NCBI GenBank assembly: GCA_019400425.1
Contig: JAFREE010000156.1
Location: forward strand, 1-56,970
Length of the DNA stretch: 56,970 bases
DNA from: Hymenochaete sp. R1
Lineage: Eukaryota > Basidiomycota > Agaricomycetes > Hymenochaetales > Hymenochaetaceae
Reading direction: 5' to 3'
The position numbers and the translations under genes are program-made. A model generated the notes under the pieces. The model ran no database searches, was not told where the DNA came from, and saw only the letters and a program-made list of their open reading frames with translations. Positions 23,515 to 35,363 of the stretch are shown here, piece after piece. Position 1 is the stretch's first letter. Each line of letters starts with the position of its first letter.

Positions 23515-25966
23515 ATGCCAGCAGAACCAACCCCAACGCCTGATGACCTCCCCGACGTCGAAGAGTTCTACTCATCTTGGTCCCTCTTCCTCGTCTGCGT
23601 CCTCCTCATCATATCCCTATGGACCTCCTACTACCTCCAGATAAAACGCATACGTGCCGTGCACGAGACTCTCGTCTCCATCCTCGCAGGCATGTTCGTC
23701 GGATTCGTCATAAGGCTCGCTCCAGGACACTTGATCCGGGAAATGCTCGTCAGTCACACCACTATTAATGCGGTCGTAGAAAGAGCGTTCACTCAATGCT
23801 GACCTTCAATATTGTTTATGCAGACATTCAGACATACCCTCTTCTTTAATCTCTTGCTTCCTCCAATCATCCTTAACTCTGGCTATGAGCTAAAACAGGT
23901 CGGTCGTTGTTCTTCTCGTTCCCGCTGTTACTAACCCTGGATGACAGGAAATGTTCTTTCGTAACTTTGGCTCTATTCTTGTCTTCGCTTTCCTCGGCAC
24001 ATTCATCTCCGCAGTCGGTCTGGGGTATGTCCAAGCCTGATCTTTTCAATACAATCTGTCTGACCTCCTTGCTAGTGTTCTTGTCTACATCTGGTCTGCA
24101 CTCGGCCTGGAGTCTCTTGACGTTACCCTAATAGAATGCCTCATCTTTGGCTCGGCGCTCTCCGCTACAGACCCCGTCACCATCCTCGCCATTTTCAATC
24201 AATACAAAGTCGACCCCAAACTATACAACATTATTTTTGGAGAGAGCTTGCTCAACGATGCGGTTAGTATCGTCATGTACGAGTAAGTCAGCGTATTTTT
24301 AATAGTAATGGATCCTTTAAACATGTTTCTTTTTATTAGAACGCTATCCCAGTTCCACGGAAGTGAATTTCATCTTTTCGCCGTCTTTCATGGTATAGGC
24401 ATCTTCCTCATATCCTTCTCCGTCTCCATGGCCCTCGGCATCGCCTTTGGCCTCTTCATGTCCCTCATTCTCAAGCATTCTCATCTTGCCCTCTTCCCCA
24501 AGATCGAATCCTGCCTCGTCGCCCTCTGCGCATACACCTCCTACTTCTTCTCCAACGGCCTCTCTATGTCCGGTATCGTGTCCCTCCTCTTCTGCGGTAT
24601 CACCCTCAAGCACTACGCCTACCACATTATGTCCACCCGGACCCAACGCGCTACTAAATACATCTTCGCCACCCTCGCCCAACTCTCCGAGAATTTCATC
24701 TTTATCTACCTTGGTCTCAGTCTCTTCACTTCCCCGCCTGCGGACGGTTCGCGCGTCACGAGCTACTTCAAACCCCTCTTCATCATCATCTCCACCGTCT
24801 CCGTCATCTTCGTCCGATACGCCTCCGTCTTTCCCCTTTCAGAAGCCATCAACCTCTTCCATCGCCATGTCCGCGGACATAGAGCTGCGGGAGATGAGAT
24901 ACCCTATGCATACCAAATGATGCTCTTCTGGGCGGGCTTGAGAGGAGCGGTGGGCGTTGCGCTTGCTGCCGGGTTCCAGGGCGAACACGCGCAGGTGATG
25001 AGAACGACGGTGTTGGTCGTAGTCGTGTTGACGGTGGTGATGTTTGGCGGGACGACGGCGAGGATGTTAGAAGTTCTGAATATCAGGACTGGAGTAGAAG
25101 ATGCCGGCGATGGGAGTAGTGACGAGGATGACGGCGGGCCGGGTGCGTTGGGCTTGTACGGGAACGGGAGGAGGGGTGACGATGGTGCAGTGACCTGGGA
25201 TCGTTATCGAGACGAAGATAGCCACGGCTACGGTTACGGACACGGACGCAGCTACCGCAGTCCAGCGGCCGAATACAACCACCAAGCCCAAGCCCAAAAC
25301 ATCTTTTCAGCCGCCTCCTCGTCCGACTCATACGACTCCGACAGCGGCGAAGTCCTCCCTCTTGCTTCTGCCTCGGCAGGGGGAAGGTCTCAGCCACGGC
25401 GATCGGAGAGCTCGCAGAGTCTCATCGGCGCGGGGACGGAGACAGGAGAAGGCAAGTGGTTCCGAAGGTTCGACGAACGGTACCTGCTTCCGTTATTTTC
25501 GAGCGCACCCGCGAGTCGGTCGTTCCACGAGCGAAGACAGAGACGAAGGCGGCCAAGGACGGAAGACGGCGGTGTGAGTGGTGCTCGGGGAGGCTCTCGT
25601 TCAGGCTCCGAACGTGTATTGAGAACTCAAAGCCACAGTCAAAGTCAAAGTCGGACACGGAGCGGGGGTAGCCGGAACCAAAGCGATGACGAACTCGACG
25701 TCGACGAGCGTGATGGGTTAAGCTCGAGTGTGGGCGTAGGTCGGGGACCTAGAAGTCGAACGTCAAGCTCGACAGGGGGCAACGCCAACGCCACCACCAA
25801 TAACACTAACACAAATGCCTATAAGAATAACGGCAATAGTAGCAATATCGACGGTGGAGGTGGGATCGGGTCAGCGTGGTTGGGAAGTGGGAGTGGGAGG
25901 TCTGGGAGCCCTGTTCTGCGTAGTCCGAGGGAAGGGTCTGGCTCAGGTGGGAGTGGGAAATCGTAG
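23515..25966 (+). CDS. NHX1: NHX-type endomembrane Na+(K+)/H+ exchanger
   Basis: This is a CPA1 antiporter that exchanges cytosolic Na+/K+ for luminal H+ and sets endosome/vacuole pH. Exons 23515-23748, 23824-23898, 23948-24024, 24076-24282 and 24340-25966 give 739 aa. About 12 membrane segments occupy residues ~20-445. Key blocks: [17 protein letters not shown] (amiloride-site region), the ion-binding [16 protein letters not shown] with the Asn-Asp pair, [15 protein letters not shown] and [14 protein letters not shown] with the conserved Arg. The spacing matches Nhx1/NHE6-9 rather than plasma-membrane Nha1. A ~290-residue hydrophilic tail, rich in Ser, Gly, Arg and Asn, is much longer than in budding yeast Nhx1 and looks disordered, so it may be regulatory. 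The ATG at 23515 is the first in the frame. The gene shares its promoter with CBF1. Confidence 0.94.
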
Positions 25967-26918
25967 CCTGGGTGCTGGTGAATCTGAGTAGGTGGTGTCA
26001 GTACTAGTATTAGTAAAAGTTGATGTCCTCGTCCATCTCGTGAAGCATTTTTGTGTTCAATATGACTAGTGTTCAAGGTCGTTTTCAAGGTCATATCGCT
26101 ACTGTTGCTGCTTCCTACAAGTGGCTCAGAGAAAAAGAGTCTCGCAGCTCAAAGTTTTACTCATTTACTTACACTTAAAAAAATCAAAGGACTGATTGAA
26201 ATTGACCTAAGATTCCCACGCTCAAGTTTGTCTGATTGTTCGGCCGGGCCGGATACATACGTGTCCCGGCGCCGAAGGTGCTGTCCTTCTTCATGAAATA
26301 GCCACTACCTCTAATGAAGGTTCATTCGAACTCTGTCGAGTCTCACCTAGATAATACTCAAAGCTCGCATGTGGCTGATTGGGCAGGCTCGTGGCTACCG
26401 CTGGCGTGATGAATAGTCTGAGTTAGAAACCAGTAAAGTTTGCAAGTGGATAAGTGCGAGGTGCATTCTCTGATCTGGTCAGTTCTTTCAAGCGTTGATT
26501 CTGTTGGAGTGCTCACGGCTTTCTACCTTGCATCCTATCTTCAGATTATCCGTTTGTAATTCCATTGGAGTTGTCGAGCTCAACTGGAATGGAATGATAC
26601 GTCGGTGCGAGTTGTCTAAGCCATCGTAGCCATACCCCAGTGACATTGGGAAGTTAGGAACTTCCGACTTGCATCATGATCCTGTCTACTGGTAAAGAGT
26701 CTAGCTTTATGGCGTGGCATGACATGGCCTGGACTGGGGATGTACAAGACTCGGGCGGTTACACGGCAGCCTAAGACTCAAGGATAACTAGTCAGCACTG
26801 TGACCTTGACTTTATACGCACTCAGCAACCCGCCCCTCACTGGTATAATCAGGCTGGTACGTCGAATTTGCGTCGTGCTCACAAAGCACCTCTCGATGTC
26901 TTTCAAATCATATCTTTA

Positions 26919-26940
26919 TCGTCGTCGTCGTCGCCGTCGG
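26919..26940. repeat. (TCG)n microsatellite
   Basis: Five uninterrupted TCG units followed by CCGTCGG in non-coding DNA. Confidence 0.7.
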
Positions 26941-27664
26941 TGAATCCGGCCCTCCGGCCCAAGTATCAGCATTTTATACCTAGTTAGTCCTCTTGACCAA
27001 ATCGTGCTATCGTACTCGGGGCCCGCCGGGGCGCGTCATTTGTCCGAAATACCCATCCAGTACGCCAATGCATGCCATTTTGCAATACCAACACCCAAGA
27101 ATACGTTATACATCCCCATTTCGTGAAATCACAGCCCGCCCGTGTCGCATCGCTACCATCATTCACGTCTGTTTCACGTCAATTTGATATCGACGTTTCT
27201 TCATTTATTCTCAGAAGCGTCGCACGCGCGGGCCGCCCGGGTCTGGATTTGTCTTCGCCTTTGACTTCAATGGCTTGTCGGTGTTACTAGACCTAGTAAT
27301 AGAGAGAGATGTGGCACGGCTCTGAGAAGCTTTTTTATTCTGCCCCCTGTGAGTTTTGCTTCTTAGTTTCCAGATATGAGTATTGCTGATTGATCATGAC
27401 TGACTCGTATTATTCACAACTATCTTCGGTTGCTATTTCGTCTTCAAATGTAAAATGCTGGTAGGATGCTCCACGCCATACAGACGTATTTTCAACTCCA
27501 GGCGCTCCAATAGGAAACCGGCCCATCCCGGCGAAAAGCGGTCGAGTGTGGCAATCTTGACAAGCGCACATGTAATTATAGCTTGGTAGGGTGGCGCAAC
27601 GAGGGCGAATCCACATTGTAGCCGTGCAGCCTTCTCTACGGGCCCAATGGCCCATTGATTCCAC

Positions 27665-27844
27665 TTATCTTCGTACGTACGCCTTTTTGATCTCGGCTTC
27701 GAATTTGCAATTTCTCTGAATAAGATGACGCTTATCGATTCTTTTGTGCCTCCGTAGCATATCTCTAAACGCCATGCTCAACTCGCGTTCTCGACTAGAG
27801 AAAGAAGGGTGGGCGGCTGGGATAGACTTCATTGTCAGTATGTC
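27665..27844 (-). CDS. Possible small charged protein or gene fragment
   Basis: The minus strand encodes about 60 codons beginning MKDILTMKSIPAAHP, with a basic helix-like segment (AFRDMLRRHKRIDKRHLI) and ending AEIKKAYVRR. The composition, with alternating charged residues in a likely amphipathic helix, resembles small mitochondrial assembly factors, but no family motif is certain. A GTACGT donor near the end suggests a further exon that I could not identify. It may be spurious. Confidence 0.2.
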   Translation of the reverse strand, partial: DILTMKSIPAAHPSFSSRERELSMAFRDMLRRHKRIDKRHLIQRNCKFEAEIKKAYVRR

Positions 27845-28771
27845 TTTCATTCCCAACCCCCACTTTGTTTGAAATGCTCATGGTTGTGATGTTCAGTGTG
27901 AGTGCTGTATGGGCCTTCCCTGCACATTTTCCCTGTACAAGCCGAGGACATGATATTGGAATAGGAGTTAAAAGGGCCAAAAACATATGAACTCACGCGA
28001 TACCGGACAGACAGATTGCTGAGCAAGCCCCCTACACTTATTGAGCGCTGGTCATTCTCAAGTCTTCTGCCGTTTCACGTTTTGATCTCAAGCGATGAAA
28101 ACGGTGGATGTGAGGCGATGATAGTCTTGCAACGCGATTGATGCAGTGATGGTGCAACTGGTGCAGCCCAATCGCCGCTCGGTCCTTTGATGCCTATCAT
28201 ACCCGCCAACGACTTTTGAACTTTGACCTGCCCACGTTCTAGTCCCAATCCCAGGGACATCGGCATACTGCTATCGGATTGGATATCCTATTCCAGGCGT
28301 ATTTGCTATTCATACCCTTCTTTCCCATTTGTTTGTGCGAAAGGCACTCCGATTCCGGACGCGCTCTCGTCAAGACCCTTTGCTAAGTGCTATCGGCGAC
28401 AAATTCGTATCAGCGAATGTGGCCATGTTGGGTATCTTGTAATCCCCAAATCCACCTCGCACCCTCGCTTGTCCATCCGCGCTGACCGCACTCACCGCTT
28501 ACTTGTGTGACGGTGCACGACTGATTCTTTTACTTTCCCGGCCTCCCAGGCGCCACCCAACTTTCAAATTCCTCGGTAAACCCGGCCTCCCCTGGCATCC
28601 ACGCAATAAATACAATGACTACACTTCACTTTTCCTTTGCCCCGCGTATTGCTCGTACTGCTGCCCCTTTGGATCCCCGTGCCCGTATTCGAACGTAGAG
28701 AGTGAGCTTTTTCGACATTCAAGCTCGTCGTCAAGATCCCCTCTCCCTGTTCCTGTCCACCGTCATCTATC

Positions 28772-31189
28772 ATGGACGCGCCGGAGATCCTCGCAGTCAC
28801 CCGTAACTCATCCTACTCGGACCTGGGCCACGCCGGGGCATACGACTATTCCCAACGAACCCTTAATGTGATCGTCATCGATAGTGACGGGAACGAGAAA
28901 GTCCAGTCCGTCTATGCTGACATGCTCGAGAAGGCACTCGTTAGCAAGCACCAGCAACAACAGCAGTATCAGTATCAACAAGAAGAATATTTCCCGCCCC
29001 CTGCACTAGGGCCACATGACTACGACGACGTTAAGGAGGTCAATCTCGACCTCGAGAAGAAGCCGCGGCAAACCGTCGATGCACGATCTATCAGCATTGA
29101 CCTGAAAGGCGTTGGTGCGCTCGGGAGCTTGAATGGCGATAGTGTATTGGGGAAAGGGTTGGCGGAGGTCAGGGTGATGGAGGATGGAGGGAAGAAATTG
29201 GTGCTGACGAAGCTCGACGAGAAAGATGACCCGAAACGGTTCTCCACTGCTCGAAAGTGGCTCCTTGTGCTTATCATCGCGTCGGCTGCTCTGTGCACGA
29301 CGTGCGCGTCAACAATGGTGCGCACATTCTTTATTTAAGGATTAATTTACCTCTTTTTTTCTTTTTTTTTTGTTGATGGGGCGTAAGGCTGACGCACCTT
29401 GTTTGGCTTGTAGGCATCCTCCGCTGAGTCCGGTGTGATGGAAGCGTTCGGCATCTCAGAAGAAGTTGCCATCCTCGGTGTGTCGCTCTTCGTCGAAGGC
29501 ATGGGTGTTGGTCCTCTCTTTCTTGGCCCTCTCTCCGAGTTCTTCGGACGTCGACCTATCTATACCGTTTCCTATGCAATCTTCTTTGCGTGTTCGTTCC
29601 CAATCGCTTTCTCTCCAAATATTGGTGCGTTCGATTTGATGCCAGCCCTGTTCGTAATTCGTATTCACCATATCTCTTCCTTGCCTTTCACAGAAGTGTT
29701 CCTCGTTTTCCGGTTCTTGAGCGGGTTTGTCAGCTCGGCTTTCTTGAGTGTTGCAGGTGGATCCGTCAGTGATCTATTCGCCAACGATAAAGTCGCAACG
29801 TAAGTCATCCCTTCGCATTTCTTCCTTAGGATATATGTGCTTACAAGCATCAAAAAGGCCCATGGCAATCTATACCTTATGCCCGTTTATCGGACCTGTG
29901 ATCGGCCCTCTTATCTCAGGCTTCATCAATCAAAACGTGAACTGGCGTTGGACATACTACGTCCTCTCCATCTGGACTTTTGTCGAAGTGACAATGCTCA
30001 TTCTTGTAAGCATATTTTACGTAATTCTTAATTGAAAGTTCTCACGAGATTATCCGATCTGATAATGTCTTCATCTGTGGTGAACGTAAAATGCAGTTTG
30101 TACCGGAGACCTTCGCGCCGAAGTTGTTGAAGCTGAAAGCGCAAAAGTGAGCATGATCACATTGAGTAATGATGTATTCTGACGGTCCTTTCTTTAAGAC
30201 TTCGCAAGAAGCAAGGGATGAACATCTATGCTGAGACTGAGCTCGTCAAGAAAGGTCTTTTCAAGGCTATCATTACCAGCGCGTACACTCCACTGAGTGA
30301 GCTTAATTTATCTCGCCGAATGTGTCGTTGATTCCTGATACTTTTTCACTTATTTCAGAGCTCATCCTATTTGATCAAATGGCATTCCTTCTCGATCTCT
30401 GGACCTCCGTCGTGCTCGGCATCCTCTATTTAGCTTTCCAGTCCTTCCCAATCATCTTCGGGGAGGAACACGGATTTGACCAGGAGATGGTCGGGTGCAC
30501 GTTCCTTGCTGTCGGCATCGGTCTTTGCCTGGGAACGGCATCACAGTTCTTTTATTGGAATAAGTATGTTACATCCGCACAGCACTACTTCAGGTCATGG
30601 TCGCTGACGAAACCTTCTACGCGTCTTTAGAGTGTTTCGACGTAAAACTATCGAGCACAATGGCAACCCACCGCCCGAGGTCCGCCTGCTCATGGGCATG
30701 CCTGGTGCTATCCTCACATCCGTCGGCCTTCTTCTCCTCGCTCTCCTCACTTTCCCCAACACACCCAACCTCCCCGTCGACGGACATCCACGTCGCTCGC
30801 CTATCCCTTGGCCCCTCCCGCTTGTCTTTGGCGCTATTCCCTTTGGTCTTGGCGTCATTCTTATCTTTACTTCCGTCTTCACGTACCTCGTCACAGCCTA
30901 CAGACCCGTCGCAGCCAGTGCGCTGGCAGGAAATGCGGCGATGCGGAGCGCGTTCGCTGCAGTCTTCCCGTTGTTTGCCAGACAGTTGTTCGCGAAGCTG
31001 GGTACTGTCGGTGCTGGTGGTTTAGTGGCAGGGCTTAGTTTCATCTTGGCACCATTACCGTGAGTGCCTATAGAGTTTCCTGTTTATGAGAAGGGTGCTA
31101 TACTGACTGGTGGATAATTTTGCAGATTCATTTTCTACAAATATGGTGCTCAGATTCGTGCCAAGTCAAAGTTCGCTGTAACATCATAA
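28772..31189 (+). CDS. MFS drug:H+ antiporter, DHA1 (polyamine/multidrug TPO-like)
   Basis: This is a plasma-membrane proton-coupled exporter of drugs, polyamines or similar small molecules; the substrate is not predictable. Exons 28772-29317, 29414-29624, 29694-29799, 29858-30005, 30097-30146, 30199-30296, 30359-30563, 30631-31059 and 31126-31189 join to 618 aa with about 12 membrane segments. The first ~165 residues are a hydrophilic cytosolic extension with a short Gln/Tyr repeat (QQQQQYQYQQEE). Signature motifs: GPLSEFFGRRPIYTVSY (MFS motif A after TM2), RFLSGFVSSAFLSVAGGS (TM4), FIGPVIGPLISGFI (antiporter motif C, TM5) and NWRWTYYVL. The long central loop (about 50 residues) precedes TM7. 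All match fungal DHA1 transporters. No partner regulator is adjacent. Confidence 0.93.
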
Positions 31190-33210
31190 ACGTCGGTCCT
31201 TTCGCGCATTCAGTGGAGATGCTACAGTGCGGTAGATATTTTGGGTGACTGGCGCTAGGGCATTTATACTCCGACAAAATGATAGTACATTGATACGGTC
31301 GCGTATTAAGGGCTACATCAGGCCAGAGTTGAACAGGCTCGGAGGTTAAGGCGTCGATCTGTGCATACCAGGTTCGTTATCACGGTTATGTGACATGACT
31401 GGAAGCCGACGTCGATGTCCTCTGCGCGCCCGAACTTATCTTCTTAAATTGCTTTTCTCTCGTCTTGGATCTGAATTTATTGTAATTTCGAGTTACGTTT
31501 ATGTAGGCACGGGTTTCCCATCCCACGGTTCTCACCTTTCTCACGGCATCCCCATACGCTCTGTCATTCCCTCCAAACGTCCGAACGATCTTAGAATGTA
31601 CCCTCTGCGTTGTACGCGACTCTGTAACTTACGCCATTTGCTGTGCTCGTCTCAATCAGTAGTAATTTGAAGTTGAAGTCGCCGTTGTATTTGTGGTTTG
31701 CTCTGTCGATGTTTCGATGTTTTTTAGATTGCTTTTCGTTTTCATACTTTTTCTCAGACTGCCTAGAAATATTATCGCTTGTTTGTTAATACTTATATGG
31801 GACTTTGATTCGAGTAGCATGCGGTTTAGGCATAACCTTGTCTTAAGCACTCAATAGTAATAAAAACCTTAACCAGTCGAACATGACTGAATGCCAAACT
31901 GGACTGATTCCAACATATGTTAATTCGTTCGCGATGGTCTTCAGATCAAAGAGTTTGGGGCAACTCGCTCCCGCAGGAAGATGGAGGGCACGGACTTTGT
32001 TGCGTTCGCCGAATCGGTGATATCTTTTCATCGCAAGAACTCACGCATCACTTGTCTTTTCATCCGATAGCTCCTCACATCTGCCGACTTGCAGCATCCC
32101 GAGTCCGAGACTGATCCTCGGCGAGTGATCCGACCGCCAAACAAGGCAGTCGGGAACAAAATAGTATTTGGGGTTTCCGTTTGTCCGTCTGATCGCTCGA
32201 CATACCAGTAGTCGAGTATCTGTCTATAAGCGAAGCGCGAATCCTAGAGTGAGTGATGCTCCAAGTTACAGGTATTTGCTATTGCTACTTTCTTTTACAT
32301 CCAATGCTGCATCCGAACGTGCTTGTGCATATCTGGGACATGTGTAGTAAGGAATCACCATTCCTATGACCATAAGGGCTCGTGAGACCTCATACATGCA
32401 CCAACAAGCTTTTATGTGTCGACTGGAACTCACTCACGCGAATCATATGTTCAGATACGACCCCAAGTCGCTCCACCTCGCCTTACACCCTGTCCATCAG
32501 CCAGAGTTCCGACAACGATTTTTTTCGGACATCTGGTGACCGCGTGCAGGGAAGCATCTCGGGGGCAATGCGAAGTCGACTGTTTATGTAGGCTCTTGGT
32601 AGCTGAAGTGGGGCAGTTTTGTATCCTGACCCGAGCATCAGAAAGAGTAGAAGCCCTTAATGATATCCTGGTCTCGCATGGTACGCTTATGTTTGTCGTT
32701 GATGGTTGAGCTGGTGGGAATACTTTACCTGTATGTTCTTTGGTCATGCGGATCAATATCCATTGATGAAGCTCTAGACAAATAAACACAAACAATAACC
32801 ATCTCAGTTACTCCGCCACAGTGCGGCACACCAGTACTGGCAGCTCCGAAGACTATGAAGCTAAACACCAGTACTAGTGTTTCCCCAAGTATTTGAATGC
32901 GCCGAAGCAGCATGAAATGGTCGAGAATGTCTGGGTCTGGGACCTCCAACAGATTGCTATGTATGATCTAATCTCCATTAAGCCAGTTAGTAGATGACCT
33001 TCGCGGCTTCGGCAGACAATGTCCGTTGGTTTGCCCAATCAAATCGGCTCAAAAAGTACACTCACAGCCATGATTATCCGAACCCTTCCCGGGAACAAGG
33101 GGCTGTGAACCGATAAGCGGTTCCTAGCCAACTCGCGTCTCGATTACCCTCTGTAAGCGGACTTCGAGCAAACTGAACCTGCACTTGACGAAACATTATC
33201 GTTCCCAAGC
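31190..33210. other. Intergenic (2 kb)
   Basis: Between the transporter and the chitinase. Several overlapping short frames exist on both strands (for example 32451-32795 minus) without signal, motif or splice continuity. No RNA gene is recognisable. The last ~300 bases should be the chitinase promoter. Confidence 0.45.
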
Positions 33211-33218
33211 TATAAAAA
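33211..33218 (+). promoter_or_regulatory. TATA box of the chitinase gene
   Basis: TATAAAAA lies 108 bases upstream of the start codon at 33319 and is followed by a CT-rich leader, a common promoter layout for highly expressed fungal secreted enzymes. Confidence 0.65.
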
Positions 33219-33318
33219 TGGGTCCGGTGCAGATTTTGTTTCTCCAGCCTCCCAGGTCTCTCATCTCCCCTCCGCTTCACGCCTCATTCTACGCCGTTCC
33301 TCATAGCCTGTATCAGCA

Positions 33319-34775
33319 ATGCGTACTTACAACAGAATGCACACTATACTCGGAGGTGCAACGGCACTCGCTGTTGCTGCCACCGCTTCCGCTATGCCCT
33401 CATGGAATGCCTTCAAGGGTGGCAAGAGGGGCGACGAATCCGGATTGGTGTCTGCGGCGTGGTACGCGGGATGGCATGTCTCGTCTATGCCGGTTGAGAG
33501 TATTCCGTGGGACAAGTATACCCATATAACTTATTCTTTTGGGTAAGTGAATCGCTTCTTCGATACCTATTTCTAACTGACGCGCTTTCAAGTACAATCG
33601 GTGCCGACCCTTCCAACTTCACCCTACTCACGAAGGGCGATGAAGACAACCTGCATGCCTTTGTCAATGCTGCTCATGACAAAGTAAGTGTATTCTTCGC
33701 TTTGTCTTCGCTATGGTTGCTAATTTTAATACTTGTAGGGAGTTAAAGCCCTTCTTTCCATCGGGGGTTGGTCAGCGTCTCAGTATTTCTCCACTGCTGC
33801 TGGTAGTTCGGAGAATCGGAGCGCGGTGATCGAGTCCCTTGGAAACGTCTGGGGAGAGTACCAGTTAGACGGCTTTGACTTTGAGTGGGTTGATTGATTG
33901 TTATTTTGGCTTAAGAAACTTGCCTAATCATCTTTTTTTTCAGTTGGGAATCGCCAGGCACGCAAGGAATTGGTTGTAACATCGTTTCCGAGAACGACAC
34001 GACGAACTTCCTCGAACTCCTCAAAGAGATCCGCTCCGACGCATCCCTTTCTAAGCTCCTCATCACCGCTGCGGCTGGTCTCAAACCATGGGTTGATGCT
34101 AGTGGCGATCCGACCGCCGACGTCTCCGAGTTCGCTCAATACCTTGACTGGGTTTCGATCATGAACTACGATGTTTGGGGAACGTGGTCCACTGGTGTCG
34201 GCCCTAACGCACCGTTGGACGATACTTGCGCGAGCGAAGATAATCAGCAAGGATCTGCCGTGAGCGCCGTCAAAGCATGGACGGACGCTGGTATCCCATC
34301 AAGCCAGCTCGTTCTGGGTGTGGCGTCCTATGGACACAGCTTCGCGGTCAACACAACTTCTGCCTTCACGGACGACTCCCAGACGACCCTCGCATCATAC
34401 CCAGGGTTCAATGCGACCGCGTTCCCGAAGGGCGACTCGTGGGATGATGCTGCAGGAACACCCGATGCTTGTGGCGTTAACCAGGACAATGCTGGTACTT
34501 GGGAGTTTTGGAGTCTCGTCAAGGGCGGCCTTTTGAAGGAGGATGGTTCGGCTGCCGATGGCATTCCTCATCTTTTTGACGACTGTAGCAAGACCGACTA
34601 CATCTACATCAAGGACAGCGAAGTCATGATCAGCTATGACAGTCCCGATGCCTTCAAGGCAAAGGGCGAGTTCATCAAGAGCTCCGGTCTTCGTGGATTT
34701 GCGATGTGGGAGGCCGCTGGTGACTACAACTCGATTCTTCTCGATGCCGTCTCGTCTGGTGCCGGTTGCAACTGA
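33319..34775 (+). CDS. GH18 chitinase, secreted
   Basis: It hydrolyses beta-1,4-linked N-acetylglucosamine polymers by substrate-assisted retaining catalysis, in the wall during growth/autolysis or on other organisms. Exons 33319-33542, 33593-33683, 33739-33884 and 33944-34775 give 430 aa. A signal peptide covers about residues 1-25 (cleavage near TASA/MPSW). The GH18 barrel has KALLSIGGWSASQYF (strand 3), the catalytic DGFDFDWES with all acidic residues including the proton-donor Glu, the substrate-binding MNYDVWG (Met-Asn-Tyr-Asp) and the terminal GFAMWEAAGD with the conserved Trp. There is an insertion domain region but no carbohydrate-binding module or GPI signal, so this is a single-domain soluble enzyme. 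The intron after exon 3 splits the catalytic motif between the last two Asp residues and Trp-Glu. Confidence 0.95.
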
Positions 34776-35294
34776 TAATCTTTTACGGTTTTTTCCCTTT
34801 TTTCCTTCTTTGTCGCATTTCATGAGTGCTTTGGATCATAGTCATTAGATAAATTATTAATAACGCATTTTTGACCTTACCTTCAACAAGATGTTAATGT
34901 GAGAAATCTTCGCTTCAGGTAGAAGGTTCTTGTGATTCAATGTGAATGCTTTCTCGTAAAGAGCCTTCATTTCCTCAGCAACAGCCTTTCTCAACATTCA
35001 TGTCGCCCAAGGTAGTGACGACTCTTGAGTTTCACTGGTCGATTATTAGAGTGTTAGTAACTAGCACAGGAGCATCATTGTGAATCGTTGTCAGAGTCGC
35101 GAACTTTCCAGGCGATCGGATGAAAGGCATAAAATGCCAATGAAAAGGGAGATTAAAAGTGTCCTCAAAAGAAAAGATAGACGATATTTGAGGTTTGCAA
35201 AATCAACGGGAGGAGGAAGAGTTGAGGTCGGGAAGAAAGGATGACGTTTCGCCATCAACTCGGACCTTTCGGAAAAGGGTTGAAGCCAGCGCGC
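34776..35294. other. Intergenic
   Basis: 3' flank of the chitinase and upstream region of TFC4. No gene or RNA was seen. Confidence 0.45.
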
Positions 35295-35302
35295 TCACGT
35301 GA
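35295..35302. promoter_or_regulatory. E-box upstream of TFC4
   Basis: TCACGTGA, a palindromic Cbf1-type site, lies about 60 bases before the start codon at 35364. Confidence 0.4.
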
Positions 35303-35363
35303 ATTTTTGCGTCCTAGATCATCACCGAATTCGGGGTGGGCTTTGCATCCAACCTCAACCACG

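Larger units (their letters stand above)
25967..28771. other. Gene-poor region (2.8 kb)
   Basis: This is the longest stretch without a convincing gene. Both strands have only short frames. A TCG microsatellite lies at 26919-26940. A charged 60-codon frame on the minus strand near 27665-27844 is the only one with protein-like composition and is listed separately. Otherwise I see nothing. The region will contain the exchanger's 3' end and the transporter's promoter. A long non-coding RNA or degenerate gene cannot be excluded. Confidence 0.45.
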
